Shown here in pieces: positions 16,088 through 25,468 of a DNA stretch of 64,000 nucleotides. Every line of letters begins with the position of its first letter. Within the stretch, counting starts at the first letter, position 1. Made by a program: the position numbers and the translations under genes. Source of the DNA: Armatimonadota bacterium (lineage in GTDB: Bacteria; Armatimonadota; UBA5829; DTJY01); assembly GCA_023511795.1 (NCBI GenBank), contig JAIMAU010000002.1, positions 62,001 through 126,000 on the forward strand. Direction: 5' to 3'. The notes under the pieces were generated by a model. It searched no databases. It was not told the DNA's origin and saw only the letters and a list, made by a program, of their open reading frames with translations.

Positions 16088-18136
16088 ATGAAAAGTTTTT
16101 ACCAGCGCTTCTGGATTACGCTTGCGCTAATTGCCATTACCATCGGAGTTTTCCTGCCGGTGCTTCGAAATGACTTTATAAATTTCGATGATGGCGAGTA
16201 TGTGACAGAGAATGTACTTGTCAGAGCAGGATTAACATGGGAAGGTATTAAGTGGGCATTTGCAACTAGGCATGCAGCAAATTGGCATCCTATGACATGG
16301 ATTTCCCATATGCTCGATGTTGAAGTGTATGGCATGAAGCCATGGGGACACCACCTTACGAATCTTATTTTGCATCTGGCGACGACGCTTACTCTTTTTG
16401 GAATCCTCTTGAGTGTAACAGGCTATCCATGGCGAAGCGCGCTTGTTGCGGCCTTTTTTGCAATCCATCCGCTCCATGTAGAATCAATCGCTTGGGCGGC
16501 TGAAAGAAAGGATGTCTTGAGTGCTTTCTTCTGGATGGTCACCACGTGGTCGTACATCAGTTACGTAAAATCTCCTAGGGTTATGACTTACCTTCGAGTT
16601 ATGGTCTTATTTGCGCTTGGTCTTATGTCGAAACCTATGCTGGTTACCCTTCCGCTTGTTTTCCTGCTACTAGACTACTGGCCCTTGAGACGCATCAGCC
16701 TTGCTCGTCATTTATTGTCGGTTGCTACTTTAAATAAGCATGGCAATCTTATACTTGAGAAGGGGCCGCTATTCGTGCTCTCGGCCATATCATGTGTTAT
16801 AACATACATTGCCCAGCACGAGGGTGAGGCTGTGAGAACGCTTCAAAAGGTTACCTTCACTGACCGTATTTCAAATGCGCTTGTTTCTTACGTTGCATAT
16901 CTTGGCAAGATGATCTGGCCAAAAAACCTAGCGATTTTCTATCCATACCCAACAGAGGGATTACCAATTTGGCAAGTTGTTGGATCTGGTTTGATTCTCA
17001 TTTGCATAACTTTGCTGGCAGTCTACCTAGCGCATAGCAGGCGCTATCTGGTGGTTGGCTGGTTTTGGTATCTCTTTACTTTGGTCCCGGTAATTGGCAT
17101 AATCCAAGTTGGAAGCCAGGCAATGGCGGATAGATACACTTATATTCCACTCATTGGCATTTTCGTCGCGATTGTTTGGGGATTCCCCGAGCTTCTGGGA
17201 AATATTGGATTAAATGGAGCAAGAGAGGGAAGGAAGATTATCAATTTGCCTATTCTCCCATTCGCATCTGCTGTATCGCTTCTTGCCCTGGCAATCTGCA
17301 CACGCATCCAAGTCGGCTACTGGCGTGACAGTATCTCACTATTTGAACACACCCTTGCAGTGACAAAAAACAATGTCGTGGCTCATACAAGCCTTGGTGA
17401 TGCTTTAAGGGAGAAGGGCAAAGTAAAGCAGGCAATAGCGCACTACACAAGGGCGTTAGAAATCTATCCTTTCGATCCTAATGCAATACTCAATCTTGGC
17501 GTTGCCCTAGCCGAAGGAGGGATGGTAAAGGAGGCCATCTTGCAGTTTAAAAAAGCGTTGGAGGTCAATCCTAATGATGCTGATGCGTATAATAACCTAG
17601 GCTTGGCTCTTGCTTCACAGGGAAATCTATCTGAGGCAATCGAACATTATGGTAAAGCATTGGCGCTTAGGCCTGACTTCGCAAGCGCTCATGGCAATCT
17701 TGGGCTAGCATTGGCGACGCAGGGCCGTATTGATGAGGCAATCGAACACTATAAAAATGCTATACGGCTAAATCCTAACATTGCAGAGGTTTACAATGAC
17801 CTCGGATTGGCGCTAGCATTTAAGGGTGACCTTGATGGAGCAGTGCGCCAATTTAGAATAGCGGTTCAAAAGCAACCACAGTTCGTATCTGCTTACTACA
17901 ATTTAGGGGTTGCTCTTGGTCAGTTAGGCAAGTTGGATGCGGCAATTCAAGCCTACCGGATGGCGATTCGACTTAATCCTAGGCACGCAAGCGCCCACAA
18001 AAATTTAGCTATTGCGCTGTACGAAAAAGGGGACTATGCGGGGGCGTGGCGGGAAATCCGCCTATATGAAGAATATGGTGGAAAGCCTTCCAAAACTTTT
18101 TTGAAGGCACTCTCTGAGAAAATGCCTGAAAACTGA
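16088..18136 (+). CDS. TMTC-like GT-C O-mannosyltransferase with TPR tail, copy 1
   Basis: The 682-residue protein has about ten N-terminal membrane helices of the GT-C type. The first periplasmic loop holds the acidic pair in NFDDGEYVTEN, and the next segments hold IHPLHVESIAWAAERKDVLS and GLMSKPMLVTLP, which mark the TMTC/DUF1736 family. From about residue 430 there are seven TPR repeats (for example ALEVNPNDADAYNNLGLALA). Eukaryotic TMTCs add O-mannose to proteins from a lipid-linked donor; the bacterial substrate is unknown. GGAG precedes the ATG. It is the first gene of a three-gene unit and shares its C-terminal tail motif FLKALSEKMPE with copy 2. Confidence 0.85.
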   Translation: MKSFYQRFWITLALIAITIGVFLPVLRNDFINFDDGEYVTENVLVRAGLTWEGIKWAFATRHAANWHPMTWISHMLDVEVYGMKPWGHHLTNLILHLATTLTLFGILLSVTGYPWRSALVAAFFAIHPLHVESIAWAAERKDVLSAFFWMVTTWSYISYVKSPRVMTYLRVMVLFALGLMSKPMLVTLPLVFLLLDYWPLRRISLARHLLSVATLNKHGNLILEKGPLFVLSAISCVITYIAQHEGEAVRTLQKVTFTDRISNALVSYVAYLGKMIWPKNLAIFYPYPTEGLPIWQVVGSGLILICITLLAVYLAHSRRYLVVGWFWYLFTLVPVIGIIQVGSQAMADRYTYIPLIGIFVAIVWGFPELLGNIGLNGAREGRKIINLPILPFASAVSLLALAICTRIQVGYWRDSISLFEHTLAVTKNNVVAHTSLGDALREKGKVKQAIAHYTRALEIYPFDPNAILNLGVALAEGGMVKEAILQFKKALEVNPNDADAYNNLGLALASQGNLSEAIEHYGKALALRPDFASAHGNLGLALATQGRIDEAIEHYKNAIRLNPNIAEVYNDLGLALAFKGDLDGAVRQFRIAVQKQPQFVSAYYNLGVALGQLGKLDAAIQAYRMAIRLNPRHASAHKNLAIALYEKGDYAGAWREIRLYEEYGGKPSKTFLKALSEKMPEN

Positions 18137-18143
18137 GGTAGGT

Positions 18144-20123
18144 ATGTTCGAAAGACGACTTAACCTAATAATCTGCTTAGCGCTGCTTCTCTTAATATTT
18201 GCTACGTTTTGCCGTGTGCTCAACAACGAATTTCTCTCCTATGATGATCCGGAATATGTCGTAAATAATGTAAACGTGCACGGCCTTAACGTGCGAAATA
18301 TCAGCTGGGCTTTTAGGACTGTATATCAAGGCACTTGGCAGCCAATGGTTTGGCTGTCGTATATGTTTGAATGGGAACTTTTTCGTCTGGGGCCTTTTGG
18401 ATACCATTTGACCAATCTGCTGCTTCATTCTGCCAACACGGTTATGCTTTTTTTAGTCCTCGTTCGCATGACTGGCTTGCCTTGGCAGAGTGGCTTTGTG
18501 GCAGCGCTTTTTGCAATACACCCTTTACATATTGAGTCGGTTGCTTGGATAGCCGAGAGAAAGGACGTCTTAAGCACACTTTTTTGGATGCTTGCGCTGT
18601 GGGCATATGCCCGATATGTCCAAATTCCCAAGGTTTCGACCTATGCTCCAATTATTATTTTCTTTGCCCTTGGCCTAATGTCAAAGCCAATGCTTGTAAC
18701 TCTCCCATTCGTGCTTCTACTTTTGGATTACTGGCCACTCTGCCGCAGCACACTTGCTAATCGCTCGCCTACTGCTTGGAATTTGAAATTAAGTACGAAG
18801 ACTACCTCGCACCTGATTATTGAGAAGTTGCCGCTTTTCGGAATGGTGTTGGTCTCTTGCTATATTGCATACTATGCCCAGCAGAAGGGTGGAGCGATAA
18901 GCTCGTTTGAAGCCATACCGTTTGGCATTAGGGTTTCTAATGCGATTGTCTCCTATGTCCTGTATATTTTAAAGATGCTATGGCCGCAGAAGCTTGCAGT
19001 TATCTACCCCCATCCTCTCAATAAGATACCGGAGTGGCAGGTGGTAGCTTCTGGATTGGCGCTTGCGATTTTGTTATATTTTGCCTTCCGAGCATCTAAA
19101 CGCCGGCCGTACGTCGGCGTTGGGTGGTTGTGGTTTATGGGCACCCTTGTTCCTGTAATTGGTCTGGTGCAGTTTGGCATGCATGCCATGGCAGATCGTT
19201 TTACCTACATTCCCTTGATTGGCCTTTTTATAGTAATCGCATGGGGAATCCCGGATTTAACTGGAAGCTTAAGTAGAAATAAAGTAATGGAAGAAAGCAA
19301 AAAGGCTAGCTACTTCTTCAACGGTTTCCTCCATTCTTCCGTTCTTCCTTTAAGTGCTATTATATCGCTTGTTTGTCTTTCTACTTGTACTTTTATTCAA
19401 TTGGGTTATTGGAAAAATAGCGTTGCGATTTTTACTCGGGCTCTTGAGGTAACATCGGAAAACTCGGTTGCTCATACGAACCTTGGTACTGCTTTAGCCG
19501 AGAAAAAAGACTATAAAACAGCTGCGAAACATTTCGAAGCCGCACTCAGAATCATGCCAGACCAGCCGAAGACTCGTTTTAATTTAGGGAATGCATTTTA
19601 TGGAATGGGAAAAATTGACCTGGCAATCGCTCATTTTACAGAGGCGCTGAGGCTAAATCCTAATTTCGAAGACGCTCGGGTTAACCTAATCGCCGCCACT
19701 GCAGAGAAGCGGCGGCGCGCTAGTGCCAATATGGTGCGGCAAGTTGTGAGGTCAAAGCAACGTGAAAACGCACTGAAACATTACCGTAAAGGCTTGGATT
19801 TTGACTTACAGGGCAACCTTAATGAGGCTATGAAAGAATATCAAGAGGCGATAAGGATTGATCCAACGTTTGCAGAGGCCCATAGCAACCTTGGGGTAAT
19901 TCTTAAAGAATTAGGCAAGCTTGACGAAGCAATAGGGGAATACCGCAAGGCAATCAGGCTTGATCCAACGCTTGGAGAAGCCCACAACAACCTTGCTATA
20001 GCCCTATATTTCAAGGGTGATTATGCAGGTGCATGGAGAGAGGTCGAGCTGTGTCGCAAATACGGGGTTATACCTCATCCTGATTTTTTAAAAGCACTCT
20101 CCGAAAGAATGCCGGAGCCATAA
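18144..20123 (+). CDS. TMTC-like GT-C O-mannosyltransferase with TPR tail, copy 2
   Basis: The 659-residue paralogue of the preceding gene has the same layout: GT-C membrane domain with YDDPEYVVNN, IHPLHIESVAWIAERKDVLS and GLMSKPMLVTLP, then TPR repeats from about residue 430. The TPR block is interrupted by a basic helical linker (KRRRASANMVRQVVRSKQRE, near 520-540). It ends FLKALSERMPEP, like copy 1. ATG 18144 has GAGGTAGGT upstream and follows copy 1 by seven bases, so the two are cotranscribed. Tandem duplication followed by divergence is the simplest origin. Acceptor proteins are not known. Confidence 0.85.
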   Translation: MFERRLNLIICLALLLLIFATFCRVLNNEFLSYDDPEYVVNNVNVHGLNVRNISWAFRTVYQGTWQPMVWLSYMFEWELFRLGPFGYHLTNLLLHSANTVMLFLVLVRMTGLPWQSGFVAALFAIHPLHIESVAWIAERKDVLSTLFWMLALWAYARYVQIPKVSTYAPIIIFFALGLMSKPMLVTLPFVLLLLDYWPLCRSTLANRSPTAWNLKLSTKTTSHLIIEKLPLFGMVLVSCYIAYYAQQKGGAISSFEAIPFGIRVSNAIVSYVLYILKMLWPQKLAVIYPHPLNKIPEWQVVASGLALAILLYFAFRASKRRPYVGVGWLWFMGTLVPVIGLVQFGMHAMADRFTYIPLIGLFIVIAWGIPDLTGSLSRNKVMEESKKASYFFNGFLHSSVLPLSAIISLVCLSTCTFIQLGYWKNSVAIFTRALEVTSENSVAHTNLGTALAEKKDYKTAAKHFEAALRIMPDQPKTRFNLGNAFYGMGKIDLAIAHFTEALRLNPNFEDARVNLIAATAEKRRRASANMVRQVVRSKQRENALKHYRKGLDFDLQGNLNEAMKEYQEAIRIDPTFAEAHSNLGVILKELGKLDEAIGEYRKAIRLDPTLGEAHNNLAIALYFKGDYAGAWREVELCRKYGVIPHPDFLKALSERMPEP

Positions 20124-20129
20124 GTGATT

Positions 20130-22505
20130 ATGAAACACTATAGTGTTCGAAAAAACAAAAAAAGCGACAAATCAAGGTTAGAAGGATATCGTTTAGGAAG
20201 CGTTCCATTTGTAAGCAATTCCAGGGCGACTATTGCAATATCGGCTGTATTGATTATCATCCTAACTGTATTAATGCTTGCAGGTTCTATTTTTGCTAGC
20301 AAGGATGTTATTATTTCCCGTAACCGAGGGGATATCTGCCTACACTACGTTCATTTGAGGGAGTTTGGATTCCGCGAACTTAGGAACGGCAACCTAGCAT
20401 TGTGGAATCCGTATGTTTTCTCTGGTAGCCCGTTTTTCGGTTTTTTTCAGTCTGCGCTCTTATATCCTCCAAATTGGTTGCATTTGATACTTTCAGTTTC
20501 AAGGGCGATCAATCTTTTGGTTGCGGTGCACATCATTCTTGCAGGTTTGTTTATGTATCTCTGGGTAGCACATCGTAGGCTACACCCGGGGGCATGTTTT
20601 CTTTCGGCAATTTTGTGGATGTTTTCTGCGCCTCTATTTATGCATGTGTATGCTGGTCATTTGCCTGTGATATGCGTTATGGCATGGGCACCACTGGTAC
20701 TACTTGCGATTGATGGTATGTTTGACAAGCCATCGCTATCATGGTTCTTGTTGGGAGCATTTGCAATTGCAATGCAAGGGCTAGCTGGTTTTCCACAGTG
20801 CATGTTTTACACCCTGGTGGCGGTGGTTTTCTACTCTGGGATTCGGATAATAAAAACAGAAAAGAGACTCATTACAGGGCTTTGCGTGATAGGGATGTAT
20901 GTTGCGGGAGGCGCGCTATCTGCCGTCCAGATTCTAACGGGGCTTCAGGCGGCGGCCGAGAGCATTCGCGGCGGGGGTGTAAAGTATGACTATGCGGCAA
21001 TGTTCTCGTTCCCTCCTGAGAATTTGATTACCTTGCTGGTCCCTGGGTTTTTTGGAAATATGATTAAATTCCCCTATTGGGGGCGTTGTTTCTTGTGGGA
21101 AATGTCGCTTTATATAGGGGTGAGTGGCTTCTTCCTAGCAATTTATGGAGCGGTATTTGGCGACAAACAGGTCCGACGTCTCTCACTTGCAATGATGTTC
21201 ATCCTTATTGTGCTTGCCTTGGGATCGCATACTCCGCTTTTCAATATTTTGTATTATTGGGTTCCTGGCTTTAGCTCATTTCGCGGGATGTCGAAGTTTA
21301 TACTTCAAGCCACGCTTTTTACAATTATGTTAGCAGGGGTCGGTTTTGACCGGATGTTAAAAAAGCCGCCGGAAAGACGGGCTTTTGTTGCAAGTGTTCT
21401 ATGCGTTGGTTTAATTCTCGGCATTTTGGCGTTTTTTATCCGAACGTCGGCAGCAAATCCAAATGGATTATGGAAGAGATTTTCTACAGCTATTACCAGT
21501 TCAGCTGAGTGCTATGTTGGCAGGCACGGAATCTTAGAGTCAGATTTCTTCCTGCAAGCTGGGAACTTTGCCTCTGAGTCTTTGGTCATTTCTGCCGGAG
21601 TTTGTCTATTATTATTTGTTCTCCTTGTGATTGCAAAGAAGGAAAGACGAGCTGTATACGCGATTGGTATGTTGACAGCGGTTGAGATTCTTGTTTTTGC
21701 TCGCACGCTCTGTGTGAGCTTTGATTCAAAGCTGGCAGATAATCCAAGTCTGAGCGCTTTTCTTGCGAAGAATCCGGGGGATTACCGGATTCTTTGGCCA
21801 GATAATCCAAACCACGCTATGTGCGTTGGCAGGTATGATGTATGGGGTTATGATGCGCTTGTTCTTCGCCGATATGCAGAATTTATTGCGTTTATAAATG
21901 GAAAAGACCCTGATGAAGCGAAGGCCGAGATACGTTCATTTAGCACACATCCTCTAGCGAGCCTAATCAGATGCAGATACATTTTCATTCCTCAGGGAGG
22001 TGCTGTGCAGGTCTTCGAGTTGCCTAATCCTTTGCCGTTGTTAAATTTAGTTCAAGACTGGAAGGTTGCCACTAACCGTGACGATGTCCTTGCCAAAATG
22101 AGTGAGAAAGGGTTTGATCCAAGAAAGACTGTTGTTCTTGAGTCGGAGCCATATCCCAAGCCAGTTCCATCGGGAAGAATCGGCAAGGCAAGACTTTTGA
22201 AGCGTTCGACAGATGAGCTGGTTGTGGAGGCTGAGCTACCTGACCCGGCGATATTACTCATAACGGATGCGTACTCTAGAGGCTGGCGTGCAAAGCCACT
22301 GCCTGGGAGCGACCAAAGAAGGTACAACCTAATGCCTGCAGATTATATTCTCCGCGCAATTCCGCTTTCAGCGGGACATCACAAAATAAAAATCGAATAC
22401 GCCCCTTCAGCATTCACAACGGGAAAATGGATTTCAATCGTGTCTAGTATTATTTACCTTTTTGCCGTTGCGGTGTACGCCAGAAGGTCAAGAAAACTTA
22501 TTTAG
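20130..22505 (+). CDS. YfhO-type polytopic membrane protein, probable GT-C glycosyltransferase
   Basis: The 791-residue protein has a basic cytoplasmic N-terminus, then about twelve membrane helices. The first large loop carries RNRGDICLHYVHLREFGF and GNLALWNPYVFSGSPFFG, the D-x-x-x-x and W-NP-F-SG signature of the YfhO/GT-C group. A soluble C-terminal domain (about 550-760) and a final helix follow. YfhO of Bacillus takes part in lipoteichoic acid glycosylation. GTG 20124 directly follows the copy-2 stop; ATG 20130 is chosen, with no strong ribosome site, consistent with coupled translation. It probably acts with the two TMTC-like proteins on envelope glycans. Confidence 0.82.
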   Translation: MKHYSVRKNKKSDKSRLEGYRLGSVPFVSNSRATIAISAVLIIILTVLMLAGSIFASKDVIISRNRGDICLHYVHLREFGFRELRNGNLALWNPYVFSGSPFFGFFQSALLYPPNWLHLILSVSRAINLLVAVHIILAGLFMYLWVAHRRLHPGACFLSAILWMFSAPLFMHVYAGHLPVICVMAWAPLVLLAIDGMFDKPSLSWFLLGAFAIAMQGLAGFPQCMFYTLVAVVFYSGIRIIKTEKRLITGLCVIGMYVAGGALSAVQILTGLQAAAESIRGGGVKYDYAAMFSFPPENLITLLVPGFFGNMIKFPYWGRCFLWEMSLYIGVSGFFLAIYGAVFGDKQVRRLSLAMMFILIVLALGSHTPLFNILYYWVPGFSSFRGMSKFILQATLFTIMLAGVGFDRMLKKPPERRAFVASVLCVGLILGILAFFIRTSAANPNGLWKRFSTAITSSAECYVGRHGILESDFFLQAGNFASESLVISAGVCLLLFVLLVIAKKERRAVYAIGMLTAVEILVFARTLCVSFDSKLADNPSLSAFLAKNPGDYRILWPDNPNHAMCVGRYDVWGYDALVLRRYAEFIAFINGKDPDEAKAEIRSFSTHPLASLIRCRYIFIPQGGAVQVFELPNPLPLLNLVQDWKVATNRDDVLAKMSEKGFDPRKTVVLESEPYPKPVPSGRIGKARLLKRSTDELVVEAELPDPAILLITDAYSRGWRAKPLPGSDQRRYNLMPADYILRAIPLSAGHHKIKIEYAPSAFTTGKWISIVSSIIYLFAVAVYARRSRKLI

Positions 22506-22536
22506 AAACGGGATTCAGACTGAGAATCAATTTCCT

Positions 22537-23601
22537 TTACTCAGCCTCGGGGTACGACCCAAGCACCGTAACGAACAGCGTGTACTCCTTGAGCGCGTTC
22601 AAAGCTTTTTGAATTGGTGCGTCTTTGAAATGACCCTGGCAGTCCACAAAGAAGACGTATTCCCATGGCGTTAGTTTTGTTGGGCGTGATTCAATCATTG
22701 TGAGATTAATGTCGTATTTCTCGAATGCACTCAATGCGCGGAAAAGCGAGCCGGCTTTATGTGCAACTGAGAACATAAGCGATGTTTTGTCCTTTCCGCT
22801 CGGTGCTGGCTCGTTATAGCCAACGACGAGGAAGCGGGTTCGGTTTTGGGGATTATCTTCAATATGTTCTGCCAGCATTTTAAGGCCATAATACTCAGCT
22901 GCTAAGCTTGTGGCTATTGCTGCTGAACCCTTTTCAGTTGCGCAGATTTGGGCGGCTTTGGCGGTTGTGGACACTTCCTTTATTTCTGCATTTGGAAGGT
23001 TTGCCCTTAACCAATTTCGACACTGTGCAGCCGCCGTGGGAATTGAGTAAACGCACTTTATTTCTGAAAGGTCCTCAGCCAAAGATAATAGGTTGTGGGT
23101 GATTGGAAGGTAGACCTCCGAGCAAATCTTCAACTTTGACTGCAAGAATGTGTCTAGCGTGTGATTTATGACCCCTTCGGTTGAGTTTTCGATAGGGACA
23201 ACGCCGAAGTCGGCTCGTTCGCGCTCGACCTCGCTAAATACGTCTGGTATGGTATCCATTGAGACGAAAGAGCATGATGAGCCGAACTTGCTTATGGCTG
23301 CCATGTGAGTGTTGGTGGCAGGTGGCCCCCAATAGGCAATTGTTAGCGGTTTCTCAAGTGCTCTTGAGGCTGAGATTATTTCGCGATAGATTGCCCGGAG
23401 AGCTGAGTTTGGCAATGGCCCAGTATTCGCATGAATTAGCTTTGTAAGCACTTGTCGTTCGCGCTCAGGTGCGAAAGTGCTTTTCTTCATCCTTGCCTTG
23501 TATTTGCCAATCTCAAGGGCGAGCTCAGCACGCTTGTTCAATAGTTCAAGGATTTGCTGGTCAATTTTGTCTATTTGTTTCCTTATGCTTGCTATGTCCA
23601 T
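22537..23601 (-). CDS. pheA: Bifunctional chorismate mutase / prephenate dehydratase
   Basis: Catalyses chorismate to prephenate to phenylpyruvate in phenylalanine synthesis. The 354-residue protein has an AroQ chorismate mutase (1-90, with IRKQIDKIDQQILELLNKRA), a prephenate dehydratase domain (about 95-270, with NSTEGVINHTLD and NRTRFLVVG, the TRF motif) and an ACT domain (about 272-350, with the ESRP motif for Phe binding). Feedback inhibition by Phe is therefore expected. GGGGAAG precedes ATG 23601. It is convergent with the YfhO-type gene, only 31 bp apart. Full length. Confidence 0.96.
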   Translation of the reverse strand: MDIASIRKQIDKIDQQILELLNKRAELALEIGKYKARMKKSTFAPERERQVLTKLIHANTGPLPNSALRAIYREIISASRALEKPLTIAYWGPPATNTHMAAISKFGSSCSFVSMDTIPDVFSEVERERADFGVVPIENSTEGVINHTLDTFLQSKLKICSEVYLPITHNLLSLAEDLSEIKCVYSIPTAAAQCRNWLRANLPNAEIKEVSTTAKAAQICATEKGSAAIATSLAAEYYGLKMLAEHIEDNPQNRTRFLVVGYNEPAPSGKDKTSLMFSVAHKAGSLFRALSAFEKYDINLTMIESRPTKLTPWEYVFFVDCQGHFKDAPIQKALNALKEYTLFVTVLGSYPEAE

Positions 23602-23793
23602 GAACTTCCCCGCGACTACTTATTAGTTTTAGCAACATTACTATAAATGATTTTGCCTGTAAGAGCAAGGGTGTGCTTGAAATTGTGACATTCTTGCATA
23701 GCAGTGAACAATTTATCAGAGCCTTGCCACAGAATTTGTATAAGTTGGTTGAAAATTTCTGGTTGCGGATTGCTTTTCGCCGTCATATTAATT

Positions 23794-23825
23794 GATAAGG
23801 CTCGTCCGCGTGGACGAGCCTTATC
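23794..23825. repeat. 14-bp-stem palindrome downstream of tRNA-His
   Basis: GATAAGGCTCGTCC (23794-23807) and its reverse complement (23812-23825) flank a GCGT loop. It lies ten bases beyond the tRNA-His CCA end on the transcribed side, so it may protect or terminate the tRNA transcript, although no U-tract follows on minus. Confidence 0.65.
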
Positions 23826-23834
23826 GTATACTGA

Positions 23835-23912
23835 TGGGGCGAGAAATGGGATTCGAACCCACGACCTCCAGGGCCACAACCTGGCGCTCTAACCGGCTGA
23901 GCTATTCCCGCC
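23835..23912 (-). tRNA. tRNA-His (anticodon GTG)
   Basis: A full cloverleaf: acceptor GCGGGAA/TTCTCGC, anticodon arm CCAGG-TTGTGGC-CCTGG with GTG, and T arm GGTTCGAATCC. It has the His identity pair, an extra G at -1 (23912) opposite C73, and an encoded CCA (23837-23835). It is the last of three clustered tRNAs. Confidence 0.97.
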
Positions 23913-23922
23913 GCGACCTAGG

Positions 23923-23998
23923 TGGCGCCCCCGACAGGATTCGAACCTGTGGCCCACTGCTTAGAAGGCAGTTGCTCTGTCCCCTGAGCTACGGGGGC
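23923..23998 (-). tRNA. tRNA-Arg (anticodon TCT)
   Basis: Cloverleaf with acceptor GCCCCCG/CGGGGGC, anticodon arm ACTGC-CTTCTAA-GCAGT (TCT), T-loop GGTTCGAATCC, G73 and an encoded CCA. It decodes AGA/AGG and lies 10 bp before tRNA-His on the transcript. Confidence 0.97.
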
Positions 23999-24010
23999 CC
24001 ATTTGCAAAG

Positions 24011-24040
24011 AAAAAAAGCACCTTCCACCCATCGGTGCTT
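24011..24040 (-). terminator. Rho-independent terminator after tRNA-Gly
   Basis: Read on minus, AAGCACC (24040-24034) pairs with GGTGCTT (24022-24016) and runs into a seven-T tract. It separates tRNA-Gly from tRNA-Arg and may cause partial termination, because no promoter is obvious between them. Confidence 0.75.
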
Positions 24041-24053
24041 GCTTTCGAATTGA

Positions 24054-24129
24054 TGGAGCGGGAGACGGGGATCGAACCCGCGACATCCAGCTTGGAAGGC
24101 TAGCGCTCTACCAACTGAGCTACTCCCGC
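24054..24129 (-). tRNA. tRNA-Gly (anticodon TCC)
   Basis: Cloverleaf with acceptor GCGGGAG/CTCCCGC, anticodon loop CTTCCAA (TCC), T-loop GGTTCGATCCC, T73 and an encoded CCA. It is the first tRNA behind the strong promoter at 24159-24186. Confidence 0.97.
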
Positions 24130-24158
24130 ATTTTAATAGCTTTGCTCTGTGCAAATGT

Positions 24159-24186
24159 ATTATACCACAATTCGAACTAATGTCAA
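24159..24186 (-). promoter_or_regulatory. Consensus promoter of the tRNA cluster
   Basis: On minus, TTGACA (24186-24181) and TATAAT (24164-24159) with a 16-bp spacer, start site expected near 24152. The -35 overlaps the stop region of the upstream membrane-protein gene. Confidence 0.9.
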
Positions 24187-24596
24187 GAGACTGTGCCTGC
24201 AGTTTTGACGTTAGTAGTTTCTTCGTTCGATTCTTCTGCAGCGAGGATGTCTTCTTCCTCACTTCTTGTGTCGTAAACCAATCCAAATGCCAGTCGTCCT
24301 ACAAGTGGCATTTTGTGCTCCTCGCCGTAATAAGCCTTAAGCATAGAAGTGCCTGCGAACAAGAGCATCGAGAGCCCGGGTAGCCACCAAAGAAAAGAGA
24401 GGGCTGGTATGCATTTGATGGTAATTAACAAAAGTGTTAAAAATGTGAACCCGAACGTTGATTGAAGGGCATGAAAACGGACAAAATGGCTTTTTTTCTC
24501 AAGTATCAGGATGATAAAGCCGAGAAGATAAAAATACGATGCTACTGCAATGATGTTTTCTTCGAATCCTAAGCTTGATTGACCGTAATCATCCAT
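24183..24596 (-). CDS. DUF4870-type small membrane protein
   Basis: The 137-residue protein has three or four membrane helices and the family pattern GFEENIIAVASYFYLLGFI, ILEKKSHFVRFHALQS and YGEEHKMPLVGRLA. The acidic C-terminal tail (SEEEDILAAEESNEE) is probably cytoplasmic. Function of the family is unknown. ATG 24596 is preferred over ATG 24614 because GGTGG lies upstream and the family begins with a short N-terminus before G-EEN. It has its own promoter at 24674-24702 and a short leader hairpin (AACTCTAA/TTAGAGTT, 24619-24641). Confidence 0.8.
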   Translation of the reverse strand: MDDYGQSSLGFEENIIAVASYFYLLGFIILILEKKSHFVRFHALQSTFGFTFLTLLLITIKCIPALSFLWWLPGLSMLLFAGTSMLKAYYGEEHKMPLVGRLAFGLVYDTRSEEEDILAAEESNEETTNVKTAGTVS

Positions 24597-24673
24597 GCAA
24601 AAACCACCACACATGGATAACTCTAATCAACGTTTAGAGTTTGTTGCGAGTACCTATATTGTTATGCTTAGCT

Positions 24674-24702
24674 AGTATAGCACAAGAGCATCAGGTTTTC
24701 AA
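24674..24702 (-). promoter_or_regulatory. Sigma-70 promoter of the DUF4870 gene
   Basis: TTGAAA (24702-24697) and TATACT (24679-24674) with a 17-bp spacer on minus, predicting a leader of about 70 nt. Confidence 0.75.
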
Positions 24703-24754
24703 CGTGGATTTCACATTCTTAGCCCAGGACTTATGTAGCTGAAATTTCCTGTTT

Positions 24755-25468
24755 CTAGCTGCTTCTATAAGGCTCAAGAACATCGAAAAGACGGTTGAGC
24801 TTGGCAGGGTCTTTTTTCCCAATTGAGGATTCCACCCCTGTGCAGACGTCTATTCCATTTGGCCGAACTGCTTGCAATGCCATAATGACATTTCCATCGT
24901 TTATTCCGCCAGCCAATATGCCAGGGACCGTTCTGTCTTTAAGAAGGGCTCGTATTGCGTTCCAATCGCCAACCATGCCGGTACCGCCAAGCATTGTCTT
25001 AGTGCCGGTAGTATCAAGCGTGTCCACGGCGATTGCGTCGACTCCTGAGTTCTCGAGGTCTTCTGCGAGCGTAATTAAAAACTCAAGATCCACTGCTCCG
25101 TGGCCTTTTGGGGGGAGGTGGAGGCACTTCCAGATCCGACAGTCCAAGGCACTTTTCAAGGTAGCAATGAATTCAGGAGGCTCATTGCCGAGAAGCTGGA
25201 TTGCAAAAGGGTTGAGCTCATCTACGATTTTGCGGATGCGATCCAGGCTGCTGTTGAATACAAGCGCTACGCCGGGGATAGGTGGAGATTTGAAGAGCTT
25301 GCCAGCTTGTGTAAGAGAAATCGAGCGTGGGGAGTAGGCTACATCAATGAGTACACCAAAGTAGTCTGCACCGGCCTCTGCAACGAGATCGCGGTCCTCG
25401 GCGCTTGTGATACCGCAAATCTTGACAAAGTCAAGTCGGTAGGCGCCAAGCGTCGAATTGTGTGGCAT
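24755..25468 (-). CDS. trpF: Phosphoribosylanthranilate isomerase
   Basis: Third step of the tryptophan branch, PRA to CdRP. The 237-residue TIM barrel has FVKICGITSAEDRDLVAEAG near the N-terminus (catalytic Cys in KICG), a central AVDTLD strand carrying the catalytic Asp, GILAGGIN and GIDVCTGVESSIGKKD as phosphate-binding loops. A longer frame begins at 25525, but ATG 25468 has AGGAG ten bases upstream. A TATAAT (25553-25548) may be its -10. It stands apart from any trp operon, as is common for trpF. Confidence 0.93.
   Translation of the reverse strand: MPHNSTLGAYRLDFVKICGITSAEDRDLVAEAGADYFGVLIDVAYSPRSISLTQAGKLFKSPPIPGVALVFNSSLDRIRKIVDELNPFAIQLLGNEPPEFIATLKSALDCRIWKCLHLPPKGHGAVDLEFLITLAEDLENSGVDAIAVDTLDTTGTKTMLGGTGMVGDWNAIRALLKDRTVPGILAGGINDGNVIMALQAVRPNGIDVCTGVESSIGKKDPAKLNRLFDVLEPYRSS

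Noticed and set aside
23616-24286. Several open frames on both strands over the tRNA cluster
   Set aside because: They read through tRNA genes, and their repeated motifs are translations of tRNA sequence, not proteins.
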